A DNA stretch of 64,000 nt from Halorubrum sp. DM2 (lineage in GTDB: Archaea > Halobacteriota > Halobacteria > Halobacteriales > Haloferacaceae): the NCBI RefSeq assembly GCF_901686465.1, contig NZ_LR594487.1, positions 1,299,650-1,363,649 on the forward strand. Reading direction: 5' to 3'. Of this stretch, positions 44,784-53,067 are shown piece by piece (the stretch's first letter is position 1; each line of letters opens with the position of its first letter). A program made the position numbers and the translations under genes. A model generated the notes under the pieces. That model saw only the letters and a program-made list of their open reading frames with translations. It had not been told where the DNA came from and did no database searches.

Positions 44784-44933
44784 TTACTCCGGCGTGACGA
44801 CCTCGCCGCACTCCGGGCAGTCCGCGAACCGCCGTCGCTCGCCGTTCGCGCGTTCGTACTCGACGAGCGTCCGACCGCTCGGGATCGCCGTTCCGCAGAT
44901 CGGACAGCGACCGAGCGGCGAGTCACTCGACAT
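44784..44933 (-). CDS. 49-residue zinc-ribbon microprotein
   Basis: A small gene from ATG 44933 to TAA at 44784. The product has CPIC at residues 10-13 and CPEC near residue 40, the two knuckles of a zinc ribbon, with a charged beta hairpin between. It lies upstream of the epimerase gene on the same strand. Function unknown; codon use is normal, which supports that it is real. Confidence 0.65.
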   Translation of the reverse strand: MSSDSPLGRCPICGTAIPSGRTLVEYERANGERRRFADCPECGEVVTPE

Positions 44934-45030
44934 GGGGAAAGCGGGAGCGTGTGCCGTCTCCCGTCAGTGGATACGCCTGATATTCATCTAAAAACGTCGC
45001 GTCCGTGTAACATGCTTACCGATCCGACCG

Positions 45031-45129
45031 TCAGAACGTGACGATCTCGTAGTCGTCGTCAACGACCCAGCGGATCCCCGAGTGGCCGTCGTACTGGTCG
45101 CGGGCGGCGAAGTTGAGCTCGACCGCTGT
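45031..45129 (-). pseudogene. C-terminal remnant of a DsrE-family gene
   Basis: The minus strand encodes a fragment ending in YDGHSGIRWVVDDDYEIVTF before TGA. This matches the C terminus of the intact DsrE protein at 54635-54991 (DEYDGHPSIRSLVDDDYEI). The rest of the gene is absent; sequence upstream changes abruptly about 15 bases after the stop of the neighbouring DsrE gene. It shows that a second gene of the 54635 type once stood here. Confidence 0.65.
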
Positions 45130-45145
45130 CTCTCTGGGGTACTAC

Positions 45146-45529
45146 TTATAATGTGATAATCTGGTCGACGCCGACCCCGTCGAGCGCCTCGTAGAGGTCC
45201 GGGAAACAGCCGACGGTCGCGCCCTCGACCGTGTTCGTCGGCTCGTAGCGGTCCCGCCCGTGCTCGTCGGTCCGCTCGTACTCCGCAAGGCCGCGACGGG
45301 TCGCACACTGGTCACACAGCATGAGCAAGATATCCCGCTCGGCCGCGACGTCCGCGAGCCGTTGTCCGAGCGGGTCGTCCTCCCGAAGCGCGTAGGTGTT
45401 GTCGTGAAAAAAGAACATCCCGACGACGTCGGCACCGTGTGCCCCCGCCTCCAACTGCGGAAGGATCATGTCGCCCAAGACGTAATCGATCGTCTGTCCG
45501 GCCGTCGCGAAGACGTATGCGACCTTCAT
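45146..45529 (-). CDS. DsrE/DsrF-like sulfur-relay protein
   Basis: The 127-residue protein has the DsrE-like fold: KVAYVFATAG at the start, the LLMLCDQCATRRGL segment with two cysteines at the usual catalytic position, and a C terminus GVDQIITL. Proteins of this group carry persulfide sulfur or act with TusA. A Shine-Dalgarno-like GGAGGTG about 12 bases before the ATG overlaps an inverted repeat GGTGT-N4-ACACC (45533-45546). It lies 104 bases downstream of the propeller/rhodanese operon on the same strand, so it may be part of the same sulfur system. Confidence 0.8.
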   Translation of the reverse strand: MKVAYVFATAGQTIDYVLGDMILPQLEAGAHGADVVGMFFFHDNTYALREDDPLGQRLADVAAERDILLMLCDQCATRRGLAEYERTDEHGRDRYEPTNTVEGATVGCFPDLYEALDGVGVDQIITL

Positions 45530-45633
45530 ACGGGTGTGACTACACCTCCCATTATTGCCCCGCTGAGTCCGGCAGGAATCTCCGGCGTCGGTGACGATCG
45601 GGCGGAGCGTTGGCGGAGCCGCGGCGTCCCGAC

Positions 45634-46656
45634 TCAGACGACGACGGATCCGAACGGGTACTCGGGAGTCTCGGCGGTCCAGACGACGCCGTCGTCGACG
45701 TCGACGAGCGACACTACGTTATCGTCGTAGTGGGAGACGACGAGCCGGTCGTTGATCGAGGCGGCGGCGAGTCCGGGCGCGGGGGTCGCGACGGTCGCGC
45801 CGGACAGCGACCGGAGTTCGGCGGCGCCCGCGTCGAGGACCCACCACCGGTCACGGACGCGAAACAGGTCAACCGGGCGGTCGAACCCCTCGTGGACCGC
45901 GTCGAGTCGGAGGTCGGCGTCGAACTCGTGGACGGTCCCGGCGGCGCGGCCGGGGACGAACACGCGGTTCCCGGTGACGACGAGATCGTAGGGGTCCGCA
46001 CCGACGGCGGCGGTCGCGTCGACCGGCAGGTTCCCGTCGGCGGTCAGACCCTCCGCGGTCGCCGAATCGAAGGCGACTACGCTCGCGCCGCGCTGGTCGA
46101 CGGCGTAGCCGCGGTCGCCGTCCGGGGCGAGCGCGACGCCTTGGACCCGCGCGTCCTCGCCGGCGTCGACCGCGCCGACCCGCTCGCGGGCCGCCACGTC
46201 GACGACGTCGACGACGCCGTCGCGCCGGCTTCCGGAGTACAGCCGTTCGCCGCCGGGAGAGACGGCGAGTTCGTGAGGCTCCGCACCCACCGCGATCCGC
46301 CCCGCGAGCCGGGGGCCATCGGGATCGATCACCGCGAGCGCGTCTCCGGCCGAACACGAGACGACGAGTTCGTCGCCCGCGGTCGCGAAGTGCGAGGGAC
46401 CGAGCACGCCGGTCCCGACGTGCGTAACCGTCCCTTCGGGGTCGACCGCGGTGACAGCGCGCTCGCCCATCGTCGCCACGAACGTCCGACCGCGGTGCGT
46501 CGCGGCGTGGACCGGATGGCTGCCGACGGGAACCTCTCCCAGCCCTTCGCCGGTCGAGAGGTCGAACAGCGCGAGGAGGTCGTCGCCCTCGCAGGGGACC
46601 GCGACGACCCGACCGGTCTCGTCACCACCTTCCCCGTCGCGGCCGTCTCCACTCAT
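45634..46656 (-). CDS. Beta-propeller (YncE-like) protein
   Basis: The 340-residue protein consists of repeated 40-45 residue blades (for example VAVPCEGDDLLALFDLSTGE, VSCSAGDALAVIDPDG, VVDVVDVAAREVG-type) as in seven-bladed YncE propellers. No signal peptide is visible at the chosen ATG 46656. The start overlaps the stop of the rhodanese-fold gene by four bases, showing translational coupling. It may form a complex with the exported propeller and rhodanese lipoproteins of the operon; if it stays in the cytosol it would act on the inner side. Confidence 0.75.
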   Translation of the reverse strand: MSGDGRDGEGGDETGRVVAVPCEGDDLLALFDLSTGEGLGEVPVGSHPVHAATHRGRTFVATMGERAVTAVDPEGTVTHVGTGVLGPSHFATAGDELVVSCSAGDALAVIDPDGPRLAGRIAVGAEPHELAVSPGGERLYSGSRRDGVVDVVDVAARERVGAVDAGEDARVQGVALAPDGDRGYAVDQRGASVVAFDSATAEGLTADGNLPVDATAAVGADPYDLVVTGNRVFVPGRAAGTVHEFDADLRLDAVHEGFDRPVDLFRVRDRWWVLDAGAAELRSLSGATVATPAPGLAAASINDRLVVSHYDDNVVSLVDVDDGVVWTAETPEYPFGSVVV

Positions 46657-47774
46657 CCCGTACAGGAGAAGTCGCCGCCGTCGTCGTCGCCACCGACGCT
46701 CCCGTCGGTCTCTATCACGACGCTCGTCGCGGTCTCGACCGGGTAGCGCGCGCGATCTTCCTCGACGTTCGCCCACTCGTCGAAGCCGCCGTCGTACACG
46801 CGTACGTCGTCGAACCCGATCGCCTTCAGCGTCAGCCACGTCGACGTGGGATCGACGTTATCGCCGCCGTAGACGACGACCGGCGCACCGCGGTCGAGCC
46901 CAGCCTCCCCCTCGTACAGCTGGACCAACCGGCTCGGCTCGGCCATCCGGCGGCCGGCGACGTTCCCGATCCAGTTGACGTTGACCGCGCCCGGGAGGTG
47001 TCCGTGCCGGTCGTGGTCCGGGTCGAGCGCGTCCGACCCCGGCGCGCCGAGGTACGCCTCCGGGACGCGGACATCGATCAGTCCCGGGCCGTTGCCGTTG
47101 AACGATCCCACGCGCTCAGCGATCCACTCGCGGGTCACCCACGTCGACGGGTCCGGATCCGGGTCGTATTCGACCGGGTCGCGGTCGCGGCCGTCGCCGG
47201 TGCCGAGCCGACCGTTCCAGCCGTCGAGCCCGCCGTTGAGGACTCGTACGTCGCCCTCGTGGCCGAGGGCTTCGAGCGAGAACGCGACCCGCGTCACCCG
47301 CGACCCGACGCTGGCGCCGTAGATGACGACATCGTCGTCGGGCGCGACGCCGAGGCCGCCGACGGCGGATGCGATCGTCTCTGGGTCGGGAACGAAACCG
47401 TTCTCGCTCGACGTTCTTGCGGTGACCTGATCAAAGGGGACGCGCCGCGCGCCGTAGACCCGCTCGCGGCGGTACCGCTCCGCGTTCCGCGCGTCGAGGA
47501 CGACGACGTCTCCGCGGCGCTCGGCCAGCCAGCCGGGCCCGACGAAGTACCCGACGTTTCCGGTGACGGCGTTCGCGGCGGCGACGTCAGCCGGCGTCGT
47601 CACGCTCAGACAGCCGGCAGTGCTGGCGGCGCCCGCGACCGTCGCGCCGGCCGCGGCCCGCAGGAGCCCGCGACGAGTCGCGTCGTGGTTGCCACCGTCC
47701 TCGCCCGAGACGCGGTCACCGTCGTCCCCGTCCGGAGCCCGGTCGTCGTCGACCGGAGTGTGGTCGCCGGTCAT
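46653..47774 (-). CDS. Tat lipoprotein with two rhodanese-fold domains lacking the catalytic Cys
   Basis: The 373-residue protein has a twin-arginine motif (Arg34-Arg35) and lipobox Cys55, followed by two rhodanese domains (VVVLDARNAERYRRERVYGA and LIDVRVPEAYLG) as in thiosulfate:cyanide sulfurtransferases. In a normal enzyme the second domain has a catalytic Cys after VVxY; here the loop is VVVYGGDNVDPTSTW, so the Cys is replaced by Gly. The first domain also lacks it (VVIYGASVGSR). The C terminus ends in FSCTG, with a lone cysteine three residues from the end. It may bind sulfur compounds outside the cell or use the tail cysteine. The start adjoins the stop of the upstream propeller gene. 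Confidence 0.85.
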   Translation of the reverse strand: MTGDHTPVDDDRAPDGDDGDRVSGEDGGNHDATRRGLLRAAAGATVAGAASTAGCLSVTTPADVAAANAVTGNVGYFVGPGWLAERRGDVVVLDARNAERYRRERVYGARRVPFDQVTARTSSENGFVPDPETIASAVGGLGVAPDDDVVIYGASVGSRVTRVAFSLEALGHEGDVRVLNGGLDGWNGRLGTGDGRDRDPVEYDPDPDPSTWVTREWIAERVGSFNGNGPGLIDVRVPEAYLGAPGSDALDPDHDRHGHLPGAVNVNWIGNVAGRRMAEPSRLVQLYEGEAGLDRGAPVVVYGGDNVDPTSTWLTLKAIGFDDVRVYDGGFDEWANVEEDRARYPVETATSVVIETDGSVGGDDDGGDFSCTG

Positions 47775-49106
47775 CTACCCGCAGTAGCAGTGGTCGTCCA
47801 TACAGTACGTCGCCTCCATGTCGCCGAAGGTGATTCCGAGCGAGGCGAGCTGCGCCTGTACGCTCGCGACGGCGTCGCCCTCCGGGCGGACCGTGCCGGC
47901 GAGCGCGCCGGTCGGCGCTTCCCCCGTCTCGACCGTCGCGACCACCTCGCGGGAGGCGTGTTCGACGACGGCCACCTGGTTCGCGTCTTGGACGGGGACG
48001 TACAGCTTCTCGCGGTTCGGTCCCCACGCGGCGGATATCGCGCTCCCGCCGACGTCGAGGGTCGTTTCGTACTCGAACGACTCTAAGTCGATCACGCCGA
48101 CGCCCTCGCCGGGGATGAGGAGGTACGCCGCCTCGTTGTTCGGGTCGACTTCGCTCGTGATCGGCGCGCCCGGGAGGCCGTCGTCGCGGGTGATCTTCCC
48201 GACCTCCTTGGGGTTTTCCGGGTCCGAGATGTCCCAGAGGCTCTCGGAGCCCTCACGCGGGACCTCGGGGTCGCCGCCGAGGGTCCCCTCGCCGTTCTCG
48301 ACGAGGAGGTGCTGCCCGTCGAACGACGCGGTACACATGAACGGCAGCACGTTGCCCTCGTTGACCGGCTCGCCAGAAGCGACGCGCGTGACCGTCTCAA
48401 AGGGGTCGACGCTCACCACGCGGATCGACTCGTCGGCGACGTCGACGACGAACGCGTAGTCGCCGTCCGGACCCATCGTCATGTCGCAGGGGCCGACGTA
48501 GCCGGTCTCGATCTCGGCAGTCACCTCGCCGAAGGAGTCGCTGTCGGGGTCGGCGTCGACGCGGAAGATCGCGTGCGCCGCGTCGCCCTCGGGCTCCATG
48601 CCGGTCGTCCCGCCGGAGGCGATCAGCAGGTGTTCGCCGTCCGGCGTCACGTTCGGGTAGTTCGGGCCGTAGCCCGTCTCCACGAACGCGAGCTCTTCAA
48701 GGGTGCGCTGGTCGAACGCGCGGACCCCGCCGGAGACGTTCAGCCACGCCACGTGGTAGTCGTCATCGATCCCGGTGGAGTACTGGTTCGCCGGGAACGA
48801 CGCCGTCGTGTCGAGGAACTCCGTCGTGATCAGCTCGTCGCTCTCGACGTCGATGACGCTGACGGTCCGGTCCCCGTTGTTGAACGTGAACACCGTCGGA
48901 GCCGCCTCGTCGCCGCCGTCTCCGCCCTCGCCGCCGCCGGAACAGCCGGCGAGCGCGGTCGCCGCGCCGACCGCCCCGGACGCCTGAAGCAGCCGCCGTC
49001 GGTCTACGCCGTCCGCGAACGGGTTCGTCCGGTCGTCGTTCGCGAGGTCGGCACCCTTCGACGGACGGGGGTCCGATCCGCAGTCACAGCCGCAGTCGTC
49101 GCTCAT
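47775..49106 (-). CDS. Tat lipoprotein beta-propeller with Cys-rich termini
   Basis: The 443-residue protein has an unusual Cys-rich start (MSDDCGCDCGSD), a twin-arginine motif at residues 36-38 and a lipobox ending at Cys55. The remainder is a beta-propeller of the YncE type (blades such as VFTFNNGDRTVSVIDVES, YVPVQDANQVAVVEH). It ends in YCMDDHCYCG with three cysteines. It heads an operon with the rhodanese-fold lipoprotein and a second propeller. The cysteine tail could bind metal or carry sulfur on a flexible arm, like the C-terminal GGCGG arm of SoxY; that comparison is speculative. The divergent gene is a thiosulfate transporter. Confidence 0.8.
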   Translation of the reverse strand: MSDDCGCDCGSDPRPSKGADLANDDRTNPFADGVDRRRLLQASGAVGAATALAGCSGGGEGGDGGDEAAPTVFTFNNGDRTVSVIDVESDELITTEFLDTTASFPANQYSTGIDDDYHVAWLNVSGGVRAFDQRTLEELAFVETGYGPNYPNVTPDGEHLLIASGGTTGMEPEGDAAHAIFRVDADPDSDSFGEVTAEIETGYVGPCDMTMGPDGDYAFVVDVADESIRVVSVDPFETVTRVASGEPVNEGNVLPFMCTASFDGQHLLVENGEGTLGGDPEVPREGSESLWDISDPENPKEVGKITRDDGLPGAPITSEVDPNNEAAYLLIPGEGVGVIDLESFEYETTLDVGGSAISAAWGPNREKLYVPVQDANQVAVVEHASREVVATVETGEAPTGALAGTVRPEGDAVASVQAQLASLGITFGDMEATYCMDDHCYCG

Positions 49107-49261
49107 ACGGTTCCAATCGCGCGTCGCGGGTAAAGTCTCGCCGGCCCGCCGCGTCGTTGCCCCGTGTCCGTCGTACGAGCAATTATTACACCTTTCTCCG
49201 ATCGAAGGGGGTCGTTACCGTGTCCGGCGACAATTTAGGGGCGAGGGAAGTACCTCGGGTG

Positions 49262-50470
49262 ATGATGCTATCGCCCGCCGGATACGTCGGGATCTCGATC
49301 GCGGTCGGTCTCTCGTTCGGAATCTTGCTCCAGAAGGCGCGGTTCTGCTTCGTGAGCGCCTTTCGCGACTTCGTCGCGTTCAAAGACACCCGCGTGCTGA
49401 AGGGTCTCCTCGCCGGAATCGCCGTGATGACGGTCTTTTGGAGCGTCCAGGCCACGTTCGGCTATTTCCGCGGCTTCTGGACGCCCGCGTGGGGGCTCGG
49501 ATCGGTGTTCGGCGGCTTCGTCTTCGGGCTCGGCATGACGCTCGCGGGCGGCTGCGCCTCGGGGACGCTGTACCGCGCCGGACAGGGGTACATCCAGTTC
49601 TGGCTCGTCCTCCTGTTCATGTTCGTCGGCTACGTCCTCTTCGCGTTCGCGTTCCCCGTCGCGGAGACGTACTACTTCCAGACGCTGAACCCCTTCGAGG
49701 GCCGGACGCTGTACCTCTCGTTACCGTTCTCGCCGGCCGTAACCGGCGCCGGAGCGGTCGCGCTCGGCACGCTCGGGTACGCGTACGTGAAGGGCCGGAG
49801 CCGGCTCCCGGACGAGCCTTCGGGCGGCGCCGGCGTGGGATCGGACACCCGTGCGCAGGCCGCGGTCGGCGGGTCGCGGGCGCTCTCGGCCGTCTCGGTC
49901 GGGCTCCGCGGAATATTCGACGGCACGGTCGAGTACGTCCGCGCGCTCCGCGACGACGACCGCCCGCTGAAGGCCCGGCTCCGCGACTCGTGGGACGCCC
50001 GCGGTGTCGGCGTGGCACTGGCGCTCGTCGCGAGCCTCTGGTTCTGGGTGTACGGCCACTGGGCGATCACCGGCAGCGAGGCGCGCTGGGCCGGCTACCT
50101 GCTCTCGCAGGCCGGCTACGACGCAGGCGGCGTCAGGTACTGGGGGTCGATCCTCTTCCGCGACGGTGGCATCACGATGACGATCGACATGCTGATGATC
50201 GCCTCGCTGATCGTCGGCTCCTTCCTCGCCGCGTACGCGTCCGGCGACTTCCGGATCCGCAAGCCGAAACTCCGGCGCGTCCCGAACTACGTCGGCGGCG
50301 GGCTGCTAATGGGCGTCGGCTCGCGGCTCGCGGCGGGCTGTAACATCGCGAACCTCTTCTCCGGGGTCGCGCTGCTGTCCGTCCACTCCTTCCTCGCGGG
50401 CGCGGGGATCATCCTCGGCGTGTACGTGATGACCCACTACATGTACCGCGAGGTCGGCTGCGCGATCTGA
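49262..50470 (+). CDS. YeeE/YedE (TsuA-like) thiosulfate transporter
   Basis: The 402-residue membrane protein has about nine to ten hydrophobic helices. Three cysteines sit in the conserved places known to pass thiosulfate in bacterial YeeE/TsuA: Cys29 in KARFCFVSAFRD, Cys98 in LAGGCASGT and Cys360 in AAGCNIANLF. It probably brings thiosulfate, or a related sulfur anion, into the cytosol, where rhodanese and TusA encoded just downstream could use it. The propeller/rhodanese lipoprotein operon is divergent. ATG 49262 lies before the first helix; a GTG at 49220 with AT-rich DNA upstream is an alternative. Confidence 0.85.
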   Translation: MMLSPAGYVGISIAVGLSFGILLQKARFCFVSAFRDFVAFKDTRVLKGLLAGIAVMTVFWSVQATFGYFRGFWTPAWGLGSVFGGFVFGLGMTLAGGCASGTLYRAGQGYIQFWLVLLFMFVGYVLFAFAFPVAETYYFQTLNPFEGRTLYLSLPFSPAVTGAGAVALGTLGYAYVKGRSRLPDEPSGGAGVGSDTRAQAAVGGSRALSAVSVGLRGIFDGTVEYVRALRDDDRPLKARLRDSWDARGVGVALALVASLWFWVYGHWAITGSEARWAGYLLSQAGYDAGGVRYWGSILFRDGGITMTIDMLMIASLIVGSFLAAYASGDFRIRKPKLRRVPNYVGGGLLMGVGSRLAAGCNIANLFSGVALLSVHSFLAGAGIILGVYVMTHYMYREVGCAI

Positions 50471-50680
50471 GCGGCCGGAAAATCTTCTGATAGTCCTTCT
50501 CATCGACACCTCCACAACCGTTTCCGCTCGCTATGCCGGTACCTACCGATCACCGTTTATCAGACTCTAGACGGTCGGCGCAGTACGAGACGATCCGAAT
50601 AAAAGGCGGTTGTCGGTCCGTCCCGTAGCTAAAAGTTACTACTGCTCGGGGAACACGGGTTCCCTCGGAAAACAGCTCGC

Positions 50681-51016
50681 TCAGGCGTCGGCCGGCTCGC
50701 TCGTCTCCAGCTCGAAGTCCCACTCCTCGTAGCCGCCGGCCATGCTGGCGACGGCGACGTCCTCCTCGACTCCCTCGTAGCTGCTGATCAGCATGGCGGC
50801 CTGTTTCGAGGACTGACCGACCGGACACGCACACACCACGTCGGTGTCGTCCCAGTCGATATCGGGGACCATCGACGGCAGGTCGCCGAGCGGGAGGTTG
50901 ATCGCGCCCGGGATGTGGCCCCGCTCGTACTCCGCCGCCGGTCGCGTGTCGATCACGCGGATGTCGCCCTCCTTCACGCGCTCGTTGACTTCCTCGGGGG
51001 AGAGTTCTTCCACCAT
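50681..51016 (-). CDS. Single-domain rhodanese (sulfurtransferase)
   Basis: The 111-residue cytosolic protein is a one-domain rhodanese with VIDTRPAAEYERGHIPGA and the active loop VVCACPVGQSS. The catalytic cysteine is probably the second one, before PVGQSS; a Cys two residues earlier is unusual. It starts two bases after the stop of tusA, so both are in one operon. In other organisms rhodanese passes sulfur from thiosulfate to TusA as persulfide, which fits the transporter gene nearby. Confidence 0.88.
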   Translation of the reverse strand: MVEELSPEEVNERVKEGDIRVIDTRPAAEYERGHIPGAINLPLGDLPSMVPDIDWDDTDVVCACPVGQSSKQAAMLISSYEGVEEDVAVASMAGGYEEWDFELETSEPADA

Positions 51017-51018
51017 GG

Positions 51019-51318
51019 TCACTCCTTCCGCATGAAGATCCGGTAGCGACCGTCGCCCGACTTCCACACCTTGGCGGTCGCGTCGTCCCCGACCGCCTTC
51101 GGGACGTTCTCCGTGCTCGGCACGTGATCGGTCTTCTGAACCAACACGTCGCCGGGCGAGAGCCCCGCGATCGCCTTCTTCGCCTCGACCTGCGGGTACG
51201 GACAGACCTCGCCGGTCATGTCCTGAACCTCCGTCGCGTCCTCCAAGAGCGTCTCGGCGGTCTCGTCGTCGAGTTCGTCGGGCATCTCGACGACGTCGTC
51301 CCACGATGGTTGACTCAT
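51019..51318 (-). CDS. tusA: TusA-family sulfur carrier
   Basis: The 99-residue protein has the TusA fingerprint CPYP (Cys39) in MTGEVCPYPQVEAKKAI followed by GLSPGDVL. It carries persulfide sulfur between enzymes. The first 30 residues are an acidic helical extension not found in the shortest members. The gene precedes rhodanese in a two-gene operon. An inverted repeat CCGGTAAC-N7-GTGACCGG lies 22 bases before the ATG and may control it and the divergent cysteine synthase gene. Confidence 0.9.
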   Translation of the reverse strand: MSQPSWDDVVEMPDELDDETAETLLEDATEVQDMTGEVCPYPQVEAKKAIAGLSPGDVLVQKTDHVPSTENVPKAVGDDATAKVWKSGDGRYRIFMRKE

Positions 51319-51339
51319 GCCGACACGTAGCCTTCTCGA

Positions 51340-51362
51340 CCGGTAACCCCTTTCGTGACCGG
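51340..51362. promoter_or_regulatory. CCGGTAAC-N7-GTGACCGG inverted repeat between tusA and cysteine synthase
   Basis: The arms CCGGTAAC (51340-51347) and GTGACCGG (51355-51362) are inverted with one mismatch. The site lies 22 bases upstream of tusA and about 107 upstream of the cysteine synthase gene. Its half-sites match those before the thioredoxin and DUF6789/TauE genes; spacing differs. Confidence 0.4.
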
Positions 51363-51468
51363 CAGGCTTCTCCCGTATCTCGGACGGGCGATCGCCGCGT
51401 ACGACCGTCTCGACCGTCGAGAACACCGTTTCCGTCGGACTCTTACCACCGACCGACGAACGAGAGGT

Positions 51469-52488
51469 ATGAGCGACTACGTCGTGGACGAGTCCACGAT
51501 CTTCGAGACGCCCCTCGTCGAACTCGACCTCGACTTGGCGAGCGACGCGACGGTGTTCGCGAAAGCCGAGTGGTTCAATCTCTATGCGGCCCCGCACGGC
51601 GGCGGGTCGATCAAATCGCGGATCGCGAAGGGGATGTTGGACGGCGCCGAAGAGCGCGGCGACCTCGAACCGGGAGTCACGGTGATCGAGCCCACCTCCG
51701 GCAACACCGGCAGCGAAGTCGCCCGCCTCGCCAGCGACCGCGGCTACGACGTCGAGATCGTGATGCCCGACAACGCCGCCGGCGGCAAGGTCGAGGCCGT
51801 TCGCGACGCGGGCGCCGAGATCGAATTCGTCGACGCGGACTTAGGGTACGACGCGGTGATCGAGCGCTGCGAGGAGATCATCGCAGAGGACCCCGCCAGC
51901 TACTACCGGCCGAACCAGTACGAGAACCCCGACAATCCGGGGACACACCAGCGGACGACCGCGCCCGAGATCCACGGGGCCACGGACGGGGAGGTGACTC
52001 ACTTCGTCGCCGGGGCGGGCACCGGCGGCACGATCACGGGGACCGGCCGTGGACTGGCGGAACTACGCGGGGACGACGTGGAGATAATCGGATTCGAACC
52101 GTCGGAACCGCTCCACGCGATTGACGGGCTGAAGTACCTGCGGACGGGCGACCACTACCATCCCGAAACCTACGACGAGTCGGTCCTCGACCAGAAACTG
52201 TACGTCCCGACCGATGAGGCATACGATCGCGCCCGCACCCTTCGGGAGCGGTACGCCGACGAGTCTGTCCCGATTGCCGACCCCGGCAAACACGACGAGA
52301 AAACGGTCCGCGAACACCTCCGCGTCGATGGTCAGTTCGTCGTTGGGACCTCGGCCGGCGCCGGCGCGGCGGCCGTCGCGGCGCTCGACGAGGCTGACGA
52401 TCTCGCGGACGACGACGTGGTCGTGTTCATGCTTTGCGACCGCGGTGACAAGTACGCGGACATCCCCCTCTGGGAGGAGTATCTGTAG
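51469..52488 (+). CDS. Cysteine synthase-family PLP enzyme (CysM/CysK-like)
   Basis: The 339-residue protein is a fold-type II PLP enzyme. The Schiff-base lysine is Lys49 in GGGSIKSRIAKGM; the substrate loop is PTSGNTG (residues 75-81); a glycine-rich phosphate loop GAGTGGTITGTGR follows. Such enzymes make cysteine from O-acetyl- or O-phosphoserine and a sulfur donor. Next to it are genes for a CysO-like carrier, an E1-like enzyme and a JAMM protease, as in the mycobacterial CysM system, in which the sulfur donor is a protein thiocarboxylate. The N-terminal part differs from CysK, which may adapt it to a protein donor. ATG 51469 is the natural start. Confidence 0.85.
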   Translation: MSDYVVDESTIFETPLVELDLDLASDATVFAKAEWFNLYAAPHGGGSIKSRIAKGMLDGAEERGDLEPGVTVIEPTSGNTGSEVARLASDRGYDVEIVMPDNAAGGKVEAVRDAGAEIEFVDADLGYDAVIERCEEIIAEDPASYYRPNQYENPDNPGTHQRTTAPEIHGATDGEVTHFVAGAGTGGTITGTGRGLAELRGDDVEIIGFEPSEPLHAIDGLKYLRTGDHYHPETYDESVLDQKLYVPTDEAYDRARTLRERYADESVPIADPGKHDEKTVREHLRVDGQFVVGTSAGAGAAAVAALDEADDLADDDVVVFMLCDRGDKYADIPLWEEYL

Positions 52489-52541
52489 GCTTACTCTCGA
52501 ATAGCCGAAAAGAACGCTCGACCTCCGTCCTTTTTACCGTC

Positions 52542-52805
52542 TTACCGGCCGCCGCTGGCTGCCGGAATGACCCGCACCTGTGCGTCGTCCGGGACTTCGA
52601 CGTCGAGCCCCTCGACGGGCGTCCCATTGACGTAGACGTTGATGAATTCCTTGATCTCGCCGTCCTCGATCACGCTGTCTCTGAGTTCGTCGCCGTGTTC
52701 TGCGGCGTGGTTGTCGAACAGTTCCGCCACTGTCTCGCCGGCGACCTCGACCTTCGAGGTCGCCGACCCACCGACTAGCGCGGCCGGGAGTTTAATCGTC
52801 GCCAT
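52542..52805 (-). CDS. CysO/MoaD/ThiS-like ubiquitin-fold sulfur carrier with C-terminal GGR
   Basis: The 87-residue protein is a beta-grasp carrier of the MoaD/ThiS/SAMP group. The pattern FINVYVNG in the middle and the C terminus RVIPAASGGR resemble mycobacterial CysO (FVNIYVN and ILPAVAGG). All active members end in Gly-Gly, the site of adenylation and thiocarboxylation; here one Arg follows. An inactive precursor that must be trimmed is therefore likely, as for QbsE and HcyS, whose partner JAMM proteases remove extra residues. A JAMM gene lies 1.2 kb away. It converges on the cysteine synthase gene. Confidence 0.85.
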   Translation of the reverse strand: MATIKLPAALVGGSATSKVEVAGETVAELFDNHAAEHGDELRDSVIEDGEIKEFINVYVNGTPVEGLDVEVPDDAQVRVIPAASGGR

Positions 52806-53067
52806 ACTCCCGGTTGACTGCCCGACCTCAAAAGGAGCGCGCCGACGGCAACGACGACCCGCGCCTATCACGACCGGCGCAGAGCGTCGACCGAGCGTCA
52901 GGGGTGTACCGACGGCTCGGAACGCTCGTCGTTGCGGGTCTCGCCTCGTTCGTTCCCTCGTCATCGGCGCGTCGACCGGTCGTGCGTTGCGGCTACACCT
53001 CCGAGATGCCGGCAGTACGCACCGGTGGGCCGCCGGCTTAACCGTCCGGAACCGATAACATTGGTGA

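Noticed and set aside
45610-46746. 378-codon plus-strand frame opposite the propeller gene
   Set aside because: Antisense shadow; its translation has no blade repeats or other motifs and its codon pattern is that of a reversed GC-rich gene.
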